From positions 1,067,176 to 1,131,175 of the forward strand of contig NZ_PGFZ01000001.1 in NCBI RefSeq assembly GCF_002923755.1: a stretch of 64,000 nt of DNA, read 5' to 3'. This DNA comes from Methylovulum psychrotolerans. Lineage in GTDB: Bacteria; Pseudomonadota; Gammaproteobacteria; Methylococcales; Methylomonadaceae. Position 1 is the stretch's first letter. Every line of letters begins with the position of its first letter. The position numbers and the translations under genes are program-made. The notes under the pieces were generated by a model. It did no database searches. It had not been told where the DNA came from and saw nothing but the letters and a program-made list of their open reading frames with translations. Shown here piece by piece: positions 48,314-58,579 of this stretch.

Positions 48314-50014
48314 ATGTCAACCCTAAATTCGGGCATAGCCGCCCCCTTTTCAGTCCCCGAAGGCTCTGTTTATCTGGCTAACGAAATGCTGCCCGATTTT
48401 TTAGGGCAACTGCCTAACGGCGTCGCCTACGGCAAGATCCTGTACCAAAACGGGCAAGCATACGACTGCGCTTACTTCTACACCAACCCAGCCTTCCAGC
48501 GGCAATCTGGACTCCAAGACTTAAGCGGGCAACCGGATATTTTTGCCCGCTATGCGCGGGTGGCGGCAGGTGGCCCGCCGGAACATTTCCAAGTTTTCCC
48601 CGACACCTTTCAAGCCCCCTATTCGGTACAAGTTTTTAGCCCTAAACCGGAGTATTTTGTTTGCATAGTCAACACCAGCCCGCCACCCCCAACTGACAGC
48701 CCATCCTCCCCCTCGGCACGCCGCTATCTGTGTGTTTTAGAAGACCAGACCGAAATAATTTGCCGCTTTCTGACCGACGGCACAATCCTTTATGTTAACG
48801 ATGCCTACTGCCGCTTCTTTGGCAAATCGCGCGAGTCCTTAATCGGCAAAACTTGGCAACCGACCGCTTGGGCAGAAGATTTACCGCTAATTAATGCAAA
48901 ACTGGCTATGCTATCGCCCGCCCAGCCCGTTGTCACCATAGAAAACCGCCTGATAGCGGCTGACGGTAGCCTACGTTGGGGACAATTTGTCAACCGAGGT
49001 TTTTTCGATGCCAATGGCCAACTCCTAGAAATGCAATCGGTGGGGCGCGACATCACCGAACAAAAGCAGATGGAAGCGGCACTGCGCGAAAGCGAAAAGC
49101 GTTTCCGCCTGTTAGCCGATAACGCGCCCGTACTGATCTGGATGGCGGGGTTTGATGCCTCGCGCCTGTATTTTAATCAAGTCTGGTTAGACTTTACCGG
49201 ACGCACCTTGGCGCAAGAACGCCATCAGGGCTGGACTGAAAATGTCCATCCCGATGATCTCCCACATTACTTAGCGGCCTATCAGACAGCGCTGGCTAAC
49301 CGGGAAAAATTTGCCGTTGATTATCGGCTACGCCGCAAAGACGGGGCATACCGTTGGCTAACCGATCATGGTGTACCCCGTTACGACGACCAAGGCAACT
49401 TTTTCGGCTACATCGGCTCGTGCATAGACATTACCGAACGCCATAACAAGGAGGAACAGGCCAAGCAACAAGCCTTGTATGACCCGTTGACCAAACTCGC
49501 CAACCGCCGCTTGCTGCATGAGCGCCTGGAGCATACCTTGGCCACCCTCAAGCACCATCACGGCTATGGCGCCTTGCTGTTTTTGGACTTAGACAATTTT
49601 AAACCGCTCAATGACCTGCATGGCCATGAAATTGGCGACCTGTTGCTTATTGAAGTGGCGCGGCGCATCGGCCACTGTATCCGCGACATTGATACCGTGG
49701 CACGGTTCGGCGGTGATGAATTTGTGGTGTTAATCAGTAAATTAGAAGCCGTTGAAGCCCGTGCCGCCGCTTGTGTTCACCGGGTCGCCGAACGTATACG
49801 CAACCAACTGGCACAACCCTATACGCTGACCCTACCGTCTGGCGGCGATCAGGCCGTAGTCCATCATTGCACCTCCAGTATTGGCGCGGCCTTATTCGGC
49901 CCCAAACACAGCCAAGCCAAGCAAATCCTCAAACACGCCGACCAAGCCATGTATAAGGCCAAAGCCAACGGACGTAACAGGGTGCATTTTTATACGCCTG
50001 ATGACGACCTATGA
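48314..50014 (+). CDS. PAS-domain diguanylate cyclase
   Basis: Soluble 566-residue protein: an N-terminal variable region of about 140 residues, two PAS/PAC units (about 145-255 and 260-385) and a C-terminal GGDEF domain (about 395-560) that makes cyclic di-GMP from GTP. The active-site GGDEF is at 466-470 and a complete inhibitory RxxD site (RDID, 457-460) sits five residues ahead, so product feedback is expected. No EAL domain. A REC-HD-GYP phosphodiesterase gene lies 40 bp away, convergent, giving a make-and-break pair with the kinase behind it. Confidence 0.9.
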   Translation: MSTLNSGIAAPFSVPEGSVYLANEMLPDFLGQLPNGVAYGKILYQNGQAYDCAYFYTNPAFQRQSGLQDLSGQPDIFARYARVAAGGPPEHFQVFPDTFQAPYSVQVFSPKPEYFVCIVNTSPPPPTDSPSSPSARRYLCVLEDQTEIICRFLTDGTILYVNDAYCRFFGKSRESLIGKTWQPTAWAEDLPLINAKLAMLSPAQPVVTIENRLIAADGSLRWGQFVNRGFFDANGQLLEMQSVGRDITEQKQMEAALRESEKRFRLLADNAPVLIWMAGFDASRLYFNQVWLDFTGRTLAQERHQGWTENVHPDDLPHYLAAYQTALANREKFAVDYRLRRKDGAYRWLTDHGVPRYDDQGNFFGYIGSCIDITERHNKEEQAKQQALYDPLTKLANRRLLHERLEHTLATLKHHHGYGALLFLDLDNFKPLNDLHGHEIGDLLLIEVARRIGHCIRDIDTVARFGGDEFVVLISKLEAVEARAAACVHRVAERIRNQLAQPYTLTLPSGGDQAVVHHCTSSIGAALFGPKHSQAKQILKHADQAMYKAKANGRNRVHFYTPDDDL

Positions 50015-50056
50015 AATGGCTTTTGCTACCGGGCCATTTCAGCCAACCCTAAACCA

Positions 50057-51049
50057 TCAGCCATGCACCACTTCACGACCATCCCATTCGGCTTTAATTT
50101 TTAGGATACTTGGCAAAATACGGATGAAAATAGCCAGCAGTTCGGGGTCGAAATGCTGACCAGAACCTTCTTTGAGAAACTCGATGCTTTTTTCGACAGG
50201 CCATGCGTCTTTATAAGGCCGTTTCATCGACAACGCGTCGAAGACATCGGCAATGGCGACAATACGCGCGGATTCGGGGATGGCTTTGCCCGTCAAGCCT
50301 TCGGGATAACCGCCGCCGTCCCACTTTTCATGGTGATATAGGGCGACTTCCGCCGCCAGTTTGAACAGCGGAGCATTGCTTTTAGAGAGGATATCGTAAC
50401 CGATGCGTGGGTGCGTCTGCATCAGCGCCCATTCGTCTGGAGTCAATTTATCGGGTTTGCGCAAAACCGAATCGGGAATGCCGATCTTACCCGTATCGTG
50501 CATGGGGGCGGCCAACTCCAATAAATTACACTGGTCTACAGGCCAACCCGCCGCCTCTGCCAAGGCGCGGGAATATGCTGCCATACGCCACAGGTGTTCA
50601 CCAGTATCAGTGTCTTTATAATGTCCGGCATCACCAAGCATAAACACCGCATCACGCTGGGTTTTTTCCAGCTCGCAAGTACGCACCAACGACAAATGGG
50701 TGCGTACCCGTGCTTTGACAATACCCGCACTGACCGGCTTAGTCAGGTAATCGACGCAACCGACGGCAAAGCCTTCTTCTTCGTTGCCCAATTCCGACAG
50801 GGCAGTGACAAAGATAACCGGGATGGCTTCAAAGCGCGGATCAGCTTTTAAGGCGCGGCAAACGTGATAGCCGTCCATATCAGGCATGTTAATGTCGAGC
50901 AAAATCAGCCGGGGATGGTGCTTGGCTACCGCCGCTAAGGCCTGAGCGCCGTTACAGGCAAACACCAAATTATAATCCGGTTCCAAAATTTGCCGCAGCA
51001 TGGCGAGATTGGTAGGTTCATCATCTACGAGCAATAAAGGCAGGGTCAT
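50057..51049 (-). CDS. response regulator with HD-GYP cyclic-di-GMP phosphodiesterase domain
   Basis: 330 residues: a REC domain (1-120, phospho-acceptor D52 in LILLDINMPDMDG) joined to an HD-GYP domain with HDTGKIGIPD (HD at 184-185) and HHEKWDGGGYPEGL (GYP at 247-249). Full metal ligands and GYP motif predict an active c-di-GMP phosphodiesterase. Its start is 23 bases past the stop of the hybrid kinase gene, so it is the likely output of that relay. Confidence 0.93.
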   Translation of the reverse strand: MTLPLLLVDDEPTNLAMLRQILEPDYNLVFACNGAQALAAVAKHHPRLILLDINMPDMDGYHVCRALKADPRFEAIPVIFVTALSELGNEEEGFAVGCVDYLTKPVSAGIVKARVRTHLSLVRTCELEKTQRDAVFMLGDAGHYKDTDTGEHLWRMAAYSRALAEAAGWPVDQCNLLELAAPMHDTGKIGIPDSVLRKPDKLTPDEWALMQTHPRIGYDILSKSNAPLFKLAAEVALYHHEKWDGGGYPEGLTGKAIPESARIVAIADVFDALSMKRPYKDAWPVEKSIEFLKEGSGQHFDPELLAIFIRILPSILKIKAEWDGREVVHG

Positions 51050-51072
51050 AGGAGCTCAATTCTTCAACGGTT

Positions 51073-54000
51073 TTAGTCAGCTATTAAGGTGGCCATCAAG
51101 GTGCGTACCGACAGTTCAGCAGCGCGAAAATCAAAATCACCTACCTGATTTTGCAGCAAGGCCAGATGTTCGGGGGCAAGTTGCCCTTGCAATTTTAACA
51201 ACAGCGGTTCGACGCCGCTCGGACTGTCTTGGTCTAAAGCGTCTAACAACTGCACCAGCACCACCATAACCTCAGCCGAAGAGCTAGGTTTGGTTGTTAA
51301 AACTGGGCTTTTTTGTCCTTTTGTGCTTACTTCTTGCCACTGCGCTAGTGATAAGGATACTTCGTCAAGTGCGGCCTGTAAAGCCTCAGCTTTAGTCTGT
51401 GCGGCAAGCACTTCACCCGCCGCTAACCGCACATCCACCGCCTGCGCTTGGGCGGCTACCGAGGTTAACGCTAACGTTGCCGCCACGCCTTTTAGCTTAT
51501 GCGCCAAAGCGGCCGCGGCCGCACGGTCACCCGTTTCAAGGCAATGGCTAATGGTGCGCCCGGCATCGCTATACGCACTGGTAAACTTAGCCAAATAAGT
51601 GCGGTAGACCGCCTTATCTTGCCATTGCCCTAGCCCTGCCGCCACATCAATCCCCGGCAATAAACTAGGGTCTGCGGCGGTGTCAGGCTCAACCTGAGAC
51701 GCTAATGCGGCGGTACGCTCTAGGGTAAAGTGCCGGATCACCGCGATTAATTGCCCGACATCAAACGGCTTAGCGACAAAATCGTCCATACCCGCCGCAG
51801 CAGCCGTCTCGCGCAGGGATTTAAAAGCCCCAGCCGTTAGGGCGATAATAGGCAATTTTTGCCAACGCGCCTCTTGGCGGATATGGCGGGTGGCCTCGTA
51901 CCCATCCATACGCGGCATTTGGATGTCCATTAACACAATGTCAACCGCATCGGGATGGCTATACAACCAATCCAAAGCCTCTTGGCCATCAGCCGCCAAA
52001 TTAACGCGAGCCCCGTCGGCTTCAAGGATGTGCTGCACCACGTCACGGTTGATGTCGCTATCATCCACAACCAACACCCGCACCCCCGGCAAACGTTGGT
52101 TGGGCAGGGGAGCTTCCGCCTCGCTTACTGTGCCGCCCCGCTCCACAGCGTTGATAATGCGGGTAATGGTGTTATATAAGGCCGAGGGCGTGACCGGTTT
52201 AGATAACACACCATCCACCCAAGTGATACCGGACTGGCCGAGCAATTCTTCGCGCGAATAGGCCGTTACCATAATAACGATAGGTGTGCTATTGGCGGTG
52301 CGGATGGGATTTTTCCGTAAGTTTTCTTGGATGATTTGGGCGGTAAGCAGACCGTCTTGTCCGGGCATCTTCCAGTCAAGCAAAATCACATCATAAGGCT
52401 TAGGGCTATCTTGGCGCACTAAAATATGCGCCAGCGCGGCAGGGCCGGAACTGACGGTCTCGGCTATCCAGCCCAAACTGTGCGCCGTCAGCGCCAACGC
52501 TTCCCTGGCGGTGGCGCTGTCATCGGCTACCAGCAACGCCAAATTCGTCAGTTGGGCGGGCGTGCGCCGCCATTGCGGGTCTTTGGTGAGGGGCAGGACA
52601 AACCAAAACACACTGCCCCGCCCAATCTCGCTGTCAACCTGTAATGCGCCGCCCATCAGCCGCACCAACTCTTGGCTAATCGCCAAACCTAAGCCGGAGC
52701 CACCAAACCGACGGCTGATGCTATTGTCGGCTTGGCTGAAGGCAGCAAAAATTTCCTGCTGTTGTTCGGGGGAAATGCCGATGCCAGTATCATGTACCCC
52801 AAAGCGCAGGCTCACCTGTTCCGACGTTTCGGTTTCGAGGCTGACCCGCAACACCACTTCGCCTTGTTCGGTAAATTTAATAGCATTACTGAGCAAATTG
52901 ACCAGCACTTGTTGCAGGCGTAAGCCATCGCCGATAAGCCCGTCAATCGACGGAGCGGGGGTAATGACCAGTTCAATCGCCTTATCATTGGCAGCGGAGG
53001 ACATTAACGCCGCCAAATCGTCCAAGATGTCCGACAAGCGGAACGGTACTTGCTCCATCTCCAAGCGCCCTGCCTCAATTTTAGAGAAATCCAGCACGTC
53101 ATTAATAATCGCCAATAGCGAACGGCCCGCGCGGTGGATTTTGTAGACCAACTGCCGCACCTCATTATCCAACGGCTGTTGCTCCAACAAATAACAAAAC
53201 CCCAACACCGCGTTCATCGGGCTGCGGATTTCATGGCTCATATTCGCCAAAAAGCTGGTTTTTACTTGTGACAGCCGCTCCGCCTCCTCACGCGCCAGTT
53301 GCAGTTCTTCGGTGCGGGTGGACACCAGTTGCTCCAAATGGTCGTGATAATGCAGCAACTCGGCTTCGCTGTGTTTGCGGCGGCTAATGTCTTGCACGGT
53401 GGCGACCCGATAAAGAATCGTTCCGGCACCATCCTTAACACTGACTAAATCAACCTGTACATCAAACACATAGCCGCCTTTGTGCTGGTAGCGCGATTCA
53501 AAGCTGATCCAACCCAAGGTATCGGCAACCTGTAAATGGGGCTTAATCGCCGCCTGTTCCTCAGGCGGATATAAAGCAGCAATCGGCAAACCCACCAGTT
53601 CGCTAGGATCACCGTAACCTTGCATAGACGCAAAAGCCGGATTACAAAAATTGATACCGTTAGTCAACGGGTTGCCGATGACAATACCGTGGGCACAATA
53701 GTGGAAGGCATCTGCCCAGCGCTGCAACTCAGCCGCTGTCCGCTTCTGGGCAGTAATATCCTGTACCGCCCCGATCATCCGCAACGGTACACCGTCCGCA
53801 TTTTTTTCTAGCTCGGCAAACGCCAATAACCAACGGTACTGGCCATTGATGGGGCGGCTGCGGAATTCCAAACTGACTGGCTCACCCCCTGCTATTAATG
53901 CCTCCCGCCACGCTTGGACAGCCATGCGGTCATCAGAATAAACCAACTCCCCAAAAGCCTCCTTATTAGGCGGTGCATCGGTTGCCGACGACAAGCCAAA

Positions 54001-56850
54001 CAGGCGGAAGGTTTCCTCACTCCAGCGGAGCTGCCCGGTTTTAATGTCCAACAACCAACTGCCGATATGGGCAATCGCCTGTGAGGCCGCCAACAGCCGT
54101 TCTTGCTCGCGCAGGGAGTCCTCTATGGCCTTACGCCCGCTAATGTCAATCAGATGCGTCACCAAGCCCTTAAAAGCTCCTTGCAAGGGGACGACATCGA
54201 GCCTAAACCAACGCTGCCCATCGCCAATAGCCAAGAGGAACTCTTGCGAAAAACGCGCTTGGTCGCCATTCAGCACCGCCTGTAAGCCCTGCAAAATTTG
54301 CGTGGCCTGCTGTTGGTCGGTGCTATCACGGCACATAGCAAAATAATTATGGCCAATATCTTCTGGCTGTAATATGCCATGGCTAGCGGCTGTGGAAAAG
54401 TTTTGGCCGTCTTGGTTAACATGGATAATCGTACCCTGATCGTCCAATACGGCAATAGAACTGTCCAGCGAATTCATCACCGAGCGTGTCAGATTTTCCG
54501 AAGCCCGCAAGCTCTCCAGCAAGCGGCGGTGTTCAGTCATATCATTCGCCAAGACCACCATCACCGGACGGCCATGCAAGATCAAGGCATGGATATTAAT
54601 TTGCACCCACAATAACGTGCCGTCTTTCTTTTTATGCTGCCACTCACCCAAATTGATTGGCCGGTCAAATTCGCTCAAGGTCATTTCAATTGCCGCCAGC
54701 GTCCGCTCGATTTCCGTCTCAGGGCGAATATCCTTAATACTCAGCGCTAAAAATTCCTCGCGCGTATAGCCGTATTTAAGCAAGGCAGCACTGTTAACAT
54801 CCAGAAACATCAGCGTTTCATAGTCCAAAATATACATCGGCACAGGATTGGCCGCAAAAATTAGCCGATAATAAGCTTCGGAAGCCCGGATGCTTTCCTC
54901 CGCCTGCTTTAGCTCATGGATGTCAGTACAAGTGCCAAACCATTTATAAATAGCCCCCGACCCGTCGAGAACCGGCACGCCCCGCACCAACCACCAACGG
55001 TACTCGCCGTCGGCACGGCGCAGACGGGATTCCAGCGAATAGATGCCGTTGTGATGCACCGCCTGATGCCAAGCCGCTATAGACTGTTGCCGCTCATCAG
55101 GATGAAACGGAATGCTCCACCCGTCGCCATAGCTTTCCGCCAAACCCAGCCCGGTATACCCGCACCATTGCGAATTAAAATAATACGTCATACCCTCACG
55201 GTCAGTGGCCCAAACAATTTGCGGCATGGATTCCGCCAACCAGCGAAACTCACGCTCACTGGCCGCCAGTGCCTGTTCGCTGAGCTGGGCCGCCAATTCC
55301 GCCTGTTTGCGCCCGGTAATGTCCTGTACTGTGCCATACAAGCTAGTGATCGTATCATTAGCCGCCCGTATTGCCATACCCCGCGCGGTAATCCAACGGC
55401 GGCCACCGTCCGCCCGCAACACTTCAGCATCGCACTCATAAGGCAGCCCCGCCGCCAAAGCCGTTTCGACAGCAACGGTAAGTTGCGCCCAAGTTTCAGG
55501 GGTAAAAAGCGTCTGGACAGCCGGATAAGTGAGCGCGGGCAGTGCCGGATCCAGCCCGTAAATGCGGTAGGTTTCTTCCGACCAAGTATGCGTATCGGTG
55601 GCGACTTCCCAGCGCCAGTTCCCCAACCCCGCCAGCCGTTGCGTCTCCAGCAACTCTTGGTCTTTTCTGACCAACGCTTGCTCGGCTTCTTTGCGGTTTT
55701 GGATGTCTTCAACAATACCCGCTAATAGCAGCGGCTCGCCTTGCGGGTCTAAACGGTGGCCACCCTTAGCACGAATCCAGCGTACCACCCCATCGGCACG
55801 GCGTATCCGGCACTCAAAATCCCAATCCGATCGGGTCTGGGTCGCCTCCTGAAAACAGCTATGGACACCCAACCTATCCTCAGGCACAACATGCTCCAAA
55901 AACTGCTCATAAGTCCAACTATCAAGCGGGGTCGAGTAACCAAAAATCTGGTCGTGCAAGGCCGTGCGTTGTGACTGATGGGTCAGCAAGTCTAACTCCC
56001 AAGCCCCAACTTGCAGAGTGCTAAGGGCAAAATTCAAACGCTGCCCGCTATCTTGCAAGTGCTGCTCCAGCTTTTTCCGGCTGCTAATATCAATGACGAT
56101 ACCGCGATACAGCATCACCGCCCCGTCCGCATCGGCATCCGCCTGCCCGCGCGACATCAGCCAACGCTCTTGGCCGGGCGGACAGCCGGCGACGCGCCAT
56201 TCCAAAACAATACCTGTACCGCTTTGCACGGCCTCATTCAGACGCTTAAGCACCGCTTCCCGGTCATCAGGATGCACAGACGATAACCACAGCTCATAAG
56301 ACGGCTCGGCGCTCCCAGGCACCAAACCATAAAGCCCCCAAAGGTTGGGCGACCACTCATTGCGGTTAGTCCTGACATCCCATTCCCACAACCCGGCCTC
56401 GGCGGCTTCCAGGGCAAGGCGCAATCGGGATTGGCTAACATCCAAATTGCGCGTGCTGATATGGCGCAATTGCGCATAAGCCGTTTGCAAAAGCCCATGT
56501 ACCACACTGAACATCACCCCCATCACCCCAAACACCAATGCCGAATACAGATGCCGGGGGTCCTGAATAACCCAAGACCACTGAGTGGGAATAAAGATAT
56601 AAATGCCTAGGACGATGGCGACACCAGTCGCCATCAGGCCGCCGATAAAACCGCCCACCCAAGCGCTGATAAAGACCGCCGGATACAAAAACAGCCACGT
56701 CAACGGCGGCAGATAAGGCCACAACAGCCATTGCAGCACAGCGGCAAACACCGGCATTAACACCGCCAACAACAACCGCCAAGCACTATGCCCGCGCAAC
56801 GGCTCAACCGGCAGCTTGGACACCAAGAAAGCCGGACATATCATTTTCAT
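51073..56850 (-). CDS. giant PAS-rich hybrid sensor histidine kinase
   Basis: 1925-residue membrane kinase. Residues about 15-110 form four helices of the DUF4118/MASE type. Eight PAS/PAC units follow (about 140-1165, for example LRLALEAAEAGLWEWDV, FRWLAESMPQIVWATDREG, YRLIFAANPVPMYILDYE). Then HisKA (MSHEIRSPMNAVLGF, His near 1207), an ATPase domain (LLSNAIKF, DTGIGIS; about 1283-1430), two REC domains (Asp near 1490 in LLDWKMPGQDG and 1640 in LMDIQMPRMDG), and an Hpt domain (AHKLKG, His near 1781). All phosphorelay residues are present. The REC-HD-GYP gene 23 bases downstream is its probable target. Confidence 0.93.
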   Translation of the reverse strand: MKMICPAFLVSKLPVEPLRGHSAWRLLLAVLMPVFAAVLQWLLWPYLPPLTWLFLYPAVFISAWVGGFIGGLMATGVAIVLGIYIFIPTQWSWVIQDPRHLYSALVFGVMGVMFSVVHGLLQTAYAQLRHISTRNLDVSQSRLRLALEAAEAGLWEWDVRTNRNEWSPNLWGLYGLVPGSAEPSYELWLSSVHPDDREAVLKRLNEAVQSGTGIVLEWRVAGCPPGQERWLMSRGQADADADGAVMLYRGIVIDISSRKKLEQHLQDSGQRLNFALSTLQVGAWELDLLTHQSQRTALHDQIFGYSTPLDSWTYEQFLEHVVPEDRLGVHSCFQEATQTRSDWDFECRIRRADGVVRWIRAKGGHRLDPQGEPLLLAGIVEDIQNRKEAEQALVRKDQELLETQRLAGLGNWRWEVATDTHTWSEETYRIYGLDPALPALTYPAVQTLFTPETWAQLTVAVETALAAGLPYECDAEVLRADGGRRWITARGMAIRAANDTITSLYGTVQDITGRKQAELAAQLSEQALAASEREFRWLAESMPQIVWATDREGMTYYFNSQWCGYTGLGLAESYGDGWSIPFHPDERQQSIAAWHQAVHHNGIYSLESRLRRADGEYRWWLVRGVPVLDGSGAIYKWFGTCTDIHELKQAEESIRASEAYYRLIFAANPVPMYILDYETLMFLDVNSAALLKYGYTREEFLALSIKDIRPETEIERTLAAIEMTLSEFDRPINLGEWQHKKKDGTLLWVQINIHALILHGRPVMVVLANDMTEHRRLLESLRASENLTRSVMNSLDSSIAVLDDQGTIIHVNQDGQNFSTAASHGILQPEDIGHNYFAMCRDSTDQQQATQILQGLQAVLNGDQARFSQEFLLAIGDGQRWFRLDVVPLQGAFKGLVTHLIDISGRKAIEDSLREQERLLAASQAIAHIGSWLLDIKTGQLRWSEETFRLFGLSSATDAPPNKEAFGELVYSDDRMAVQAWREALIAGGEPVSLEFRSRPINGQYRWLLAFAELEKNADGVPLRMIGAVQDITAQKRTAAELQRWADAFHYCAHGIVIGNPLTNGINFCNPAFASMQGYGDPSELVGLPIAALYPPEEQAAIKPHLQVADTLGWISFESRYQHKGGYVFDVQVDLVSVKDGAGTILYRVATVQDISRRKHSEAELLHYHDHLEQLVSTRTEELQLAREEAERLSQVKTSFLANMSHEIRSPMNAVLGFCYLLEQQPLDNEVRQLVYKIHRAGRSLLAIINDVLDFSKIEAGRLEMEQVPFRLSDILDDLAALMSSAANDKAIELVITPAPSIDGLIGDGLRLQQVLVNLLSNAIKFTEQGEVVLRVSLETETSEQVSLRFGVHDTGIGISPEQQQEIFAAFSQADNSISRRFGGSGLGLAISQELVRLMGGALQVDSEIGRGSVFWFVLPLTKDPQWRRTPAQLTNLALLVADDSATAREALALTAHSLGWIAETVSSGPAALAHILVRQDSPKPYDVILLDWKMPGQDGLLTAQIIQENLRKNPIRTANSTPIVIMVTAYSREELLGQSGITWVDGVLSKPVTPSALYNTITRIINAVERGGTVSEAEAPLPNQRLPGVRVLVVDDSDINRDVVQHILEADGARVNLAADGQEALDWLYSHPDAVDIVLMDIQMPRMDGYEATRHIRQEARWQKLPIIALTAGAFKSLRETAAAAGMDDFVAKPFDVGQLIAVIRHFTLERTAALASQVEPDTAADPSLLPGIDVAAGLGQWQDKAVYRTYLAKFTSAYSDAGRTISHCLETGDRAAAAALAHKLKGVAATLALTSVAAQAQAVDVRLAAGEVLAAQTKAEALQAALDEVSLSLAQWQEVSTKGQKSPVLTTKPSSSAEVMVVLVQLLDALDQDSPSGVEPLLLKLQGQLAPEHLALLQNQVGDFDFRAAELSVRTLMATLIAD

Positions 56851-57433
56851 ATCTGCACCTTTTTTAATCAGCCCGCCCCCATTGGCAACCTGACTGCCGA
56901 AGTGCGGGATCTTTAAATCCTAAAACCATAACACCCCATGTTAACCTGTTATATATACTCTGAGCAGAGAAAATGTCCAATTTTTTGCTGTATAACATCA
57001 GCTAAGCACTGGATTTACTGGATTTATCGGAAAATAAGCATTTGCGCAGCAACCAACTACTAAAACACAGCGACCCGCTATTGAAACCCTTTCACATTGA
57101 ATTGTTTAATAACCCGTTTTGATACCCATGTAAGCAACCGCCGCCAAGAATTCCCTAATGAACAGCAAAGCATAATCAAACACTTGAAAAATGGCGTTGT
57201 TCATCAATAAGGGCGTTTATACAATTATGTTTATTCACCACATAGGCCATCATCACTTTACCTTTCAATCTGAATTGTAGGATGTTTGGTGCAGGTGTAG
57301 TTGATCGGGTATTCTATGTATACTTCAAACGGTCAAGTTTTCGGTTTTAGGATTAACCGAAAACTTGGCCGTTCACAGTATCTCTTTGCTTTGTTGTCAT
57401 GCCCTATGAAATACACTCGTTACTTTTGATGCT
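56851..57433. other. gap upstream of the hybrid kinase and the TIGR04282 gene
   Basis: About 583 bases between divergent genes. AT-rich tracts around 56930-57060 and 57160-57250 may hold the promoters. The repeat at 57320-57381 is listed separately. No gene recognised. Confidence 0.5.
57320..57381. repeat. 62-bp palindromic repeat, copy A
   Basis: ATACTTCAAACGGTCAAG at the left and CTTGGCCGTTCACAGTAT at the right are near-complements around a TTTTCGG/CCGAAAA inner stem. A longer copy lies in the opposite orientation at 58899-58991, so the pair brackets the 57.4-58.6 kb genes. Confidence 0.8.
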
Positions 57434-58063
57434 ATGACTTATCACTATCCCGACGCAGTATTAATGGTGTTCTGCAAAGCCCCTGTCCCAGGGCAGGTTA
57501 AAACCCGCTTAATCCCCACCCTCAGTGCTAGGCAAGCCGCCGACGCACATATCGCCCTTGCCCGCCATACCCTGCATATAGCAACTAAACGGCCTTTATG
57601 CGCCGTACAATTATGGTGCGCACCATCGCCAGCGCATCCTTTTTTTCAGGCCGCAGCGCAGAATTTTAGCGTGACGTTAAAAACCCAGCAAGGCAATGAC
57701 TTAGGCGCACGGATGGCGGACGCATTTCAGGACGTTTTGCAAAACTACGCCCACGCGCTCCTGATTGGCTGCGACTGCCCATCCTTGACTGAGGCGGATT
57801 TGGCGCAGGCATTAACCGTGTTACAGAAAGGCTATGACAGTGTATTAGCACCGACCGAAGATGGCGGCTATAGCTTAATTGGCCTAAACCAAACCGCTGC
57901 TGAACTGTTTGCTGCTATGCCGTGGAGTACGCCGCAAGTGCTGCCGGAAACCCGTGCACGTAGCCAGCGTTTAGGACTACAATGCTATGAATTGCGGGAA
58001 CAATGGGATGTGGACACCCCAGCCGATTGGGCGAGATATAAACAATGGTGCGGGGGTATTTAA
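57434..58063 (+). CDS. TIGR04282 glycosyltransferase (arsenosugar-type/CofC-like)
   Basis: Small nucleotidyl/glycosyltransferase of 209 residues. VLMVFCKAPVPGQVKTRLIPTL is the family N-terminus, GNDLGARMADAFQD and LLIGCDCPSLTEADLAQAL the metal and nucleotide-binding blocks, and DGGYSLIGL the substrate loop. Members are linked to arsenosugar synthesis in cyanobacteria; others lie with GT2 enzymes in polysaccharide loci. The ars operon is 10 kb away, so a link to arsenic is only suggestive. Confidence 0.88.
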   Translation: MTYHYPDAVLMVFCKAPVPGQVKTRLIPTLSARQAADAHIALARHTLHIATKRPLCAVQLWCAPSPAHPFFQAAAQNFSVTLKTQQGNDLGARMADAFQDVLQNYAHALLIGCDCPSLTEADLAQALTVLQKGYDSVLAPTEDGGYSLIGLNQTAAELFAAMPWSTPQVLPETRARSQRLGLQCYELREQWDVDTPADWARYKQWCGGI

Positions 58064-58123
58064 GGGGGCTTTGTGGGCAGAGCCACAAGGGTTGAGGCTC
58101 TGCGGGTTGGATGAGGAGTATGA

Positions 58124-58231
58124 TTAAACGTTGCCAAAAAATACGGTGAAAAACATGACGCTTACCACCACTAGGCCAAAAACCCAAAATAACTTTAACT
58201 CATCAAACTGTTTTTTTACTCGTTTCATCAT
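58124..58231 (-). CDS. 35-residue single-helix membrane peptide
   Basis: A short frame with a very good ribosome-binding site (GGGAGG, six bases before ATG). It reads MMKRVKKQFDELKLF followed by a hydrophobic stretch WVFGLVVVSVMFFTVFF and ends GNV, that is a positively charged head and one membrane helix. Similar single-helix peptides often attach to respiratory or transporter complexes; no family is recognised. Confidence 0.55.
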   Translation of the reverse strand: MMKRVKKQFDELKLFWVFGLVVVSVMFFTVFFGNV

Positions 58232-58297
58232 CAGATACCTCCCGACATTCATTATCACAATAAACGGAAGCTATTCGATCGGACGGCTTACAACACC

Positions 58298-58579
58298 CTA
58301 GCCCCCGTCTTCTGGGGGCATTTCGTCAGTGTCTGGAAAAACGTCGTCACCCGACGGAAGAGCTGCCTGCTCTTCAATAGAAGGCTGATGACTGTCGTCA
58401 AGCAATAAGGCCGTTAAGGCGGCGAGCTTATCAGCATCGACAAGACCTGCTTTATAATGGCGTTTTAACTGCTTAACAAAAGGATGTAGCGCGGGATTGA
58501 TTTTTAAGGTCGGTTGCGGCGGTTTCTTTTGCTCCGGCGGTAAGGCCTTACGTCCCCGTTTATCTTTTTTCTTAGTCAT
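58298..58579 (-). CDS. hypothetical protein with basic head and acidic tail
   Basis: 93 residues, start TKKKDKRGRKALPPEQKK (strongly basic), middle LKINPALHPFVKQLKRHYKAGLVDADKLAALTALL (helical), end SGDDVFPDTDEMPPEDGG (acidic). Not a recognised family. The charge layout suggests nucleic-acid or ribosome contact but no function is assigned. Confidence 0.55.
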   Translation of the reverse strand: MTKKKDKRGRKALPPEQKKPPQPTLKINPALHPFVKQLKRHYKAGLVDADKLAALTALLLDDSHQPSIEEQAALPSGDDVFPDTDEMPPEDGG

